Origin: Blastobasis lacticolella
Taxonomy: Eukaryota; Arthropoda; Insecta; Lepidoptera; Blastobasidae
NCBI GenBank assembly: GCA_905147135.1
Contig: LR990058.1
Location: 11,259,349-11,323,348, forward strand
Length of the DNA stretch: 64,000 bases
Direction of reading: 5' to 3'
Below, one piece after another: positions 58,372-64,000 of the stretch. The notes below the pieces were generated by a model. It did no database searches. It was not told where the DNA came from and was given only the letters and a program-made list of their open reading frames with translations. The translations under genes were made by a program, and so were the position numbers. Every line of letters begins with the position of its first letter. The first letter of the stretch is position 1.

Positions 58372-58429
58372 AGGCTAATTTAGTAAATCTGTTGCTAACT
58401 GGATTTAGCCACATATAAGCGGCATTTAT

Positions 58430-58558
58430 AGGTCCACAAGGTGGACTGACAATCTGCTAAAGATCGCAGGTACCAGCTGGATGCGGAAGGAGCGGAGATA
58501 TCAGGGGGAGGCCTATGCCCAGCAGTAAGCGCCTTCCGGCTGATATAATGATGATGAT
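58430..58558 (+). mobile_element. LINE 3' end, (ATG)n-tailed
   Basis: Contains aggtggactgacaatctgct, accagctggatgcggaagg, gcctatgcccagcagtaagc and ataatgatgatg. Confidence 0.75.
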
Positions 58559-58829
58559 TTCAATTATTGTTTGAATTGTGACTTTTGCATTACGTATCGT
58601 CGATTTCATGGGTTCAGTTGCTAACAAACATTCGTTTCAATTAACTGAAACTATTAAATCGATCATACGTAATAGCAGAAGTAAGAATTTCAATCATATA
58701 ATTGTTAGCAACAGAGTAACGTAGTTAGCCTGCAGATGCCGCTATTTATATGTGGCTAAATTCAGAAGCCAAGAGCTTGAGAGAAAATCAAAGTGAAATG
58801 TATTGTTCCTTAATAATTAATATAAAAAG

Positions 58830-58930
58830 AGCTTGGCCAATTCACACAGCGCCATCTAGCCCCAAAGTAAGCGAAGTTTGTGATATGGGTGCCAGAAAAC
58901 TGATAAACTACTTATATATTGTTTAAATAC
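58830..58930 (-). mobile_element. Family A SINE tail, - strand
   Basis: Plus-strand cacagcgccatctagcccc and aaagtaagcgaagttt are the reverse complement of the family A tail. Confidence 0.6.
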
Positions 58931-58980
58931 AATATATATATATATAAATATAAATATAAATATAAATATATATATATATA
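58925..58980. repeat. AT microsatellite
   Basis: (TA)n with an ataaat-type interior. It is the insertion site of the adjoining MITE. Confidence 0.85.
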
Positions 58981-59495
58981 CAGGGTGTTTCATAATACAT
59001 GTATAAAGCCGTGAACTGGATGGAGTGCTAAACGTATTAAAACGATAGGTACAATTATTTTTTTCGTGCGTGGAATAGTAAGCGAGAAAATGACTATCGA
59101 ACTTTTACCTTTTCAATGTCGATAATCGACATTTTGAAAACGAAAGACCGCATCTCTAGAAATCAGTTGTAAAAGGTCACTCAAGTTCATAGTACTAGGC
59201 GCAATGGGATATTAAGGAGATCTAAATTAGCCGTTTTGTATTTTTTGGTTTGAGGGTTCTGTACAAAAAAATACTGTAATTTTAATTTAAAAGGTTAAAC
59301 TTCTCCTTCTAGGATCATCAACTTGAAATAGAGCTGCGCATCAACGTAGTCGATATGGTTATTTTTCTTTAAAAACGAAGATTTTTTATAAAAATTAAAA
59401 TTCAATGTCTGGATAATATGAAGTCGCCAGTGTACTCTTTGCAAGCTATACTTTAACACCCTTTCGGCTTTATACATGTATTATGAAACACCCTG
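58981..59495. mobile_element. MITE with perfect 32-bp terminal inverted repeats in a TA tract
   Basis: The left end cagggtgtttcataatacat and gtataaagccg has its exact reverse complement at 59464-59495. The 515-base element is flanked by TA on both sides, within an ATATAT run, as expected for Tc1/mariner-type insertion. No transposase frame is present. Confidence 0.88.
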
Positions 59496-59559
59496 TATAT
59501 ATATATATGACGGATCACGGTCAATAGTATGGACTCATGTGGTCAATAGTACGGACTCA

Positions 59560-59700
59560 TGACGATGAAAACGGAAGTGGGAGTGCGCCCTCTGGTGGGG
59601 CGTGCTGACAGAGTCTCGACGGCACGACTCGGGCCGAGTGGCGGCCATTCTTGGCGCGACCGCCGCCGAGGAGTGACGCGTCTTGAAACTGTCTCCACAT
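59560..59700 (+). promoter_or_regulatory. Possible promoter, GC-rich, + strand
   Basis: An abrupt CpG-rich block containing gagtggcggccattcttggc and gaccgccgccgagg, next to a MITE. It is followed by AT-rich 5'-UTR-like sequence and an ATG reading frame at 59863. Direction and activity are inference. Confidence 0.3.
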
Positions 59701-59862
59701 TTCGTTTGTTTACGTTTGAAGTTCGTTAATAGAAAGTGTTATTTACGTTTAAAAATAAAGTAATTTTAAAATCACCTTTGAAATAAGAAAGTAAATTACC
59801 TCAACTGCCTACATTTGTAATACCGCTCTGAATTCTAGTGAAATTATAAGTGATGTGCCAAA

Positions 59863-60381
59863 ATGAAATGGAATAAATACAGTGGAGTAAATGTGAACCT
59901 TTTCTTTAATTTATCTGGACGAATACGACCTAATACTGATATCACCACCCTGATGACAATGATCCTGATACACCCCTTTCCTTCACGCGACGACATCAGA
60001 AGTGGGATGACGAACGCAACGCCCAAGAGATGGTATGATGAAAAGCAACAAAAGAAAATGCAGATACGCTACGTGAAAGCGTAATAATAAAAGAAAGGTG
60101 ATTACTCGATCCAGTTGAGTTGCCTACATTAAAATGTAAAATGATTTAACATGTTCAACGCGCAGCCAAGAGTCCAAACACCCCGAGATATAAGACAAAG
60201 ACTTCGTCAGAAAGATTGGGGGATTCATAAAGTAAACAGCAGATCATCTATACCAAATGGGTCATGGTCAAGGCAGACCCCGGGCCTTCGAGAGCACCAC
60301 TGGGATATCGACAACATTATTAAAAATCTAGTAAAACTTACTATGGACGGCACTTTGGTATGGCTTCTTTGTTTTTGTTAA
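59863..60381 (+). CDS. Unrecognised candidate coding stretch
   Basis: Two open frames: 59863-60084 (73 residues) and 60151-60381 (76 residues, starting MFNAQPRVQTPRDIRQRLRQ). In the first, a second frame reads DDNDPDTPLSFTRRHQKWDD before stops, which looks more protein-like and suggests a frameshifted or spliced remnant. I recognise no family. The second could end at a GT donor near 60357. Confidence 0.2.
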
Positions 60382-61399
60382 ATTTAATTTAGATTACTCA
60401 TGTAAAATATTTTCCTTTTTAAATATAAAATTGAGTAAGTTAAATAATTTGCGTAGTTCTAAATTAGCCAGCTAAAGTTTATTCAATGACTTTAAAGTAA
60501 ACGCTTACATTTAGATTCATTTAGCAGTGTGGTTTGACACCACAAGTAAATTAATTGCTTAGATTTCTGTAGATTAAATAAAATCAAACAATTAAAAACG
60601 GTGTATATTAATTTTTTATTTTTGTTTTACTTATACAATTATTTTCTTCTATTGCATAACAATGGTGCACAACGGTTCGCTTCACCTACGAGAACAACAT
60701 TGGAATGCAACGCTGGACTGGTAGCCTCAACGTGATTGTTTCGAACATGGGACGACGATAGTAGACAATCTGCGAGTGTACATGACTGAGAAATGATGTG
60801 ATATTAACAGTTCCTCTCTATCTGGTGAGTCCTATACATAATTATTATTTAGTAAAATCCTGTGCTGAAGAGGCTCCCTAGCGGATTTTAGGAGTTATTT
60901 ACTTTGACAATTAAGAAAAGTATTCTGACAGAAACACTATTGATACCCTTAGTAGAGAGAATGGCAGGTTTATTTGTATCTTTAGTGAAACTACAAATAG
61001 AAAGAATGTAAACAAAACATAAACAACGTCAGTTACGTCAGTGTTACAATTTGTTGGTAAAAATGTCAAAAACTACTGCTAAGTTTAAAAATGTTAGCTT
61101 TTGCGGGTACCTATGTCAATTAATGTAGACTGTCTGATAGAAAGTTCCTAAGAAAAAAAATCACTTCACAAAAATAGTAAGAATTATGTTAAATCCGTCC
61201 CAATGTCAAACAGTGTTTATAGTAAAAAAAGTGTTATTTAATCTAAGATTATTTTACCATCTTGAAACATGGTGCGCTATGATTTTACGTATTACCAACA
61301 TCACGTCAGTTATCAGAAAACAAGAATAAGAAATACTTGGAAAGCACAGTGCTATTATTTTTATAAATTGAGTACGTAAGCATAGTTATGGTGGCTGCT

Positions 61400-61600
61400 G
61401 ACTGACTTCTTCTTCTTGATCGTTGCCTCACTGCTGAGGATCCTGACATCTTCGGTAAACTGCATGTCTCCATCGGTTTCGATGAATCGTTCGGATATTT
61501 GGTCCACCCATCTCTTCGGACTTCGGCCTCTGGGTCTCTTGCCTTCGACTTTTCCCGTCACCATAAGTCGTTCCAGATTGCTGATTAAGTAAATATTTGA
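61400..61600 (-). mobile_element. LINE C-terminal fragment
   Basis: The - strand contains VTGKVEGKRPRGRSPKRWVD followed by QISERF, the basic end motif of lepidopteran non-LTR reverse transcriptases. Flanks are not clearly coding. Confidence 0.7.
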
Positions 61601-63267
61601 TAATAACAGTGTGGCAGGGATGCCGTAGCAGTGAGTTTGTGGAACAATTAGCTGGTGTACTTTAGGATGTTGTCTTAGAGATAGGATAGGCTTCACATAG
61701 GCTTCGAATGTGCAAATTCAATAACGACCCCGCGATCTCCGCGATTTCTATGCGAGCGGGAGGGTGCAAACATGTATCGAGAAAAAAAAAAAGAGAAAAA
61801 TTATTAGCGTGTTTGTTTACATTTAACAGGAGAAATTCGAACGAAATTTTCCATATTTCAGTATAATGTTTGTTATTGTGGTCGTAGTTTCCCAATGTTG
61901 TAGAATAGAGAGATAAGATATCCGCGGTAAAAATGGGATCACCGATATACGTTTCTTTTAATACTACAAAAAAAAGGTAGTTTGGTTAGTAACGTAATTT
62001 TATATTAGTATCAAGTTATTTAACGAAAACAAAAAGTAAACACGATTAAGTGAACTGATTGACGGTAGATAATTTCGAATTATGTTTTGAGTAACTAAAG
62101 ATAAACCTGTGACTTAGTTCGACCGAAAACCATGTGTACTAAGTCAATGTGACTTAGTTTGACCTGGATAAAGACTTTGTTAGTCGGATCGATCTAAGAC
62201 GCTAGCCCAATACGTGACGACTATCGAGCCGAGGTTTTTATGAGATTTATGTGATCGTTTTGTTTTCTCAAAATTTGTTGCATCATCGGATGAAGGTGAT
62301 CGTGTTTTATCAGTGATGGTGGGCTAATGGAGCCTATGGGAGAGTTTTATGGTTGCTTACCGGCCTGATGGAGGCTATGGGAGCGTGGCTAATAGCAGGT
62401 AGTTGTTTTAAGCTTTGTGAGAAAGTGTTAAACGATAACGATGATGAGAAAGTCCAGATATTTTGGTGATAGTTCAATAGCCGGTTTTATAAATTATTTT
62501 TAGCTTCGAGCACTGAAATTTCCTTGATTACTGATATAAAGTAACTATTTTGAGTTCTGTTGTTGTGCCAGTAAGATGAGACAGTGTAAGCAATGGTGAG
62601 ATTTCATATCCTTCTGCCAGTACAAGTTTTTAAGTACCTGAATTGTTTTTGAGGTCAAACATCCAGATTTATTTGGCTGACTTGGAGTGACCCGGGAGTC
62701 ATGTGTGTGACTCATTGGGCTAAGAGCCCCGAAAGTCTCGGATGTTGTGGCTGTAGATAGCAAATTTTATTTTGTAATTTTTTTAGAAGGCGGCTTGATA
62801 TGGGATGCCTTCGTTATTACAAACATTGTTAAATGGTTTCAAAATGGGAGCTTAAACGTAACGTAAAGTCTAGATAGAGTATACTCGTTCGAACAGTTAA
62901 AATCGATGACGATGATTATTGCTTGTTTAGTTTTGGTGTGGCAACAAATGGACTATTGTTACCTATAACTGGCGTATCAAATAGACGTGAGAGCTTCTTA
63001 TTATTAAACTTCTGATTTAGTTTTGATATTGGGCAGTAGAAATAATGTTTATTTTTATTTTATTTTATTTTGTTGTTTTTGTAGAGATGACACCGTAAAC
63101 AGTTGTTCGGATCTGTGACGATTACTTGTTGTGTAACTCGTAGACCGTTATTGACCGGGTTATGATAGCAGATAGACTGTTACCTATCACTGACTTAGTA
63201 CAGATTTGGTCGAAGGATGGACCACGAGCTGAGAATCTATAGACAGCTTCTATTTATTTATTTTTTT

Positions 63268-63530
63268 CCCGCCTGTGTGGCTCTCGCCTGTGTGGCTCCC
63301 GCCTGTGTGGCTCCCGTCTGTGTGGCTCCCGCCTGTGTGGCTCCCGCCTGTGTGGCTCCCGCTTGTGTGGCTCCCGCCTGTGTGGCTCCCGCCTGTGTGG
63401 CATCCCGCCTGTTTGGCTCCCGCTTGTGTGGCTCCCGCCTGTGTGGCTCCCGCCTGTGTGGCTCCCGCCTGTGTGGCATCCCGTCTGTTTGGCATTTCGC
63501 CTGTGTGGCATAGTCTGTGTGACATTAAGT
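63268..63530. repeat. 15-bp minisatellite gcctgtgtggctccc
   Basis: About 16-17 units with occasional one-base gains and losses. It decays rightwards into tgtgtgacatt-type and then ttgcgtggcggcct-type repeats to about 63800. The unit length divides by three, so all the long frames here on both strands are by-products. Confidence 0.92.
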
Positions 63531-64000
63531 CTGTGTGGTATTTAGCCTCTGTGAAATTTACCCGTGTGTGACATCTTACCTGTATCGTGCTTTGGTAGAC
63601 GTGACACAGGATATATGATGAATAAACTCATAGTTTGACGATTAGAGTGGCACTGACCAGAGTGACACCCAACCTGTGTGACACCTAGTCTGTGTGGTAT
63701 TTCGCTTGTGTGCAGGTCCAGTTGCGTGGCGGCCTGGTTGCGTGGCGGCCTGATTGCGTGGCGGCCCGACTGATGGCGTCCGTCGTGTGGTGGTTCGTCG
63801 CCTGTGTGTCATTTCTCCTGTATGGTAACATTACTTATTCTTTTTAAATTAGGATGGCGCTGACGGATGACCAAAAATCATATGGCATTTAATGAAGGAG
63901 TGCTTCAATCCCACTCGAAGTAACATTGGGTCTTTTGCTGAGTACTGAAAATTTGATGTAGGTATGTCACATATTTGTAGTGAATCTAAGTACCTACAGT

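Larger units (their letters stand above)
58372..64000. other. Right-hand repeat-rich stretch
   Basis: Apart from the listed elements, 60400-61350 and 61900-63250 are AT-rich with no recognised gene. The sequence does not show whether this is CERT upstream intron or another locus. Confidence 0.4.

Noticed and set aside
63217..63571. Several 60-98-residue reading frames on both strands
   Set aside because: By-products of a 15-bp tandem repeat; no start context, splice signals or non-repeat sequence.

Overview
The window looks like nuclear DNA of a moth or butterfly (Lepidoptera). It has short GC-rich exons with GT-AG introns in AT-rich sequence. It also holds many decayed retroposons, including reverse-transcriptase tails ending in (ATG)n that are typical of lepidopteran genomes. 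No bacterial-type operon, CRISPR array, rRNA or convincing functional tRNA was seen.

Two conserved genes lie tail to tail. On the + strand, twelve exons (6096-20134) encode about 660 residues of a cAMP-specific phosphodiesterase of the PDE8 family: the end of the receiver-like domain, a PAS domain, a PKA-type site and the complete HD-type catalytic domain. The first coding exons were not found and probably lie left of the window. On the - strand, six exons (33846 down to 27139) encode the FFAT motif and complete START domain of a ceramide transfer protein (CERT). A candidate upstream CERT exon lies at 57661-57516. A GC-rich promoter-like block with a possible short first exon lies at about 52435-52037. 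The exon for the PH domain was not found.

Layout: 1-6095 is repeats upstream of, or in an early intron of, Pde8. 6096-20134 is Pde8. 20135-24140 is its probable 3' UTR and flank, and 24150-27138 is the probable CERT 3' UTR and flank. 27139-33846 is the CERT core. 33847-57515 is a long, probably intronic, repeat-rich tract. 57516-58371 is the candidate exon with a nine-copy satellite. 58372-64000 is repeats plus a possible promoter near 59.6 kb.

The recurring oddity is short tandem duplication that includes exon edges. Examples are copies of a Pde8 exon in its own intron, a second START exon in CERT lacking the ceramide-binding glutamine, a triplicated CERT acceptor, minisatellites touching a CERT donor and an acceptor, and about 200-bp repeats running from the Pde8 stop codon into its 3' UTR. 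Mobile-element finds include a miniature LTR element with a 6-bp target duplication, several terminal-inverted-repeat elements and a 52-bp perfect palindrome. I found no clear sign of a wholly new biological system.
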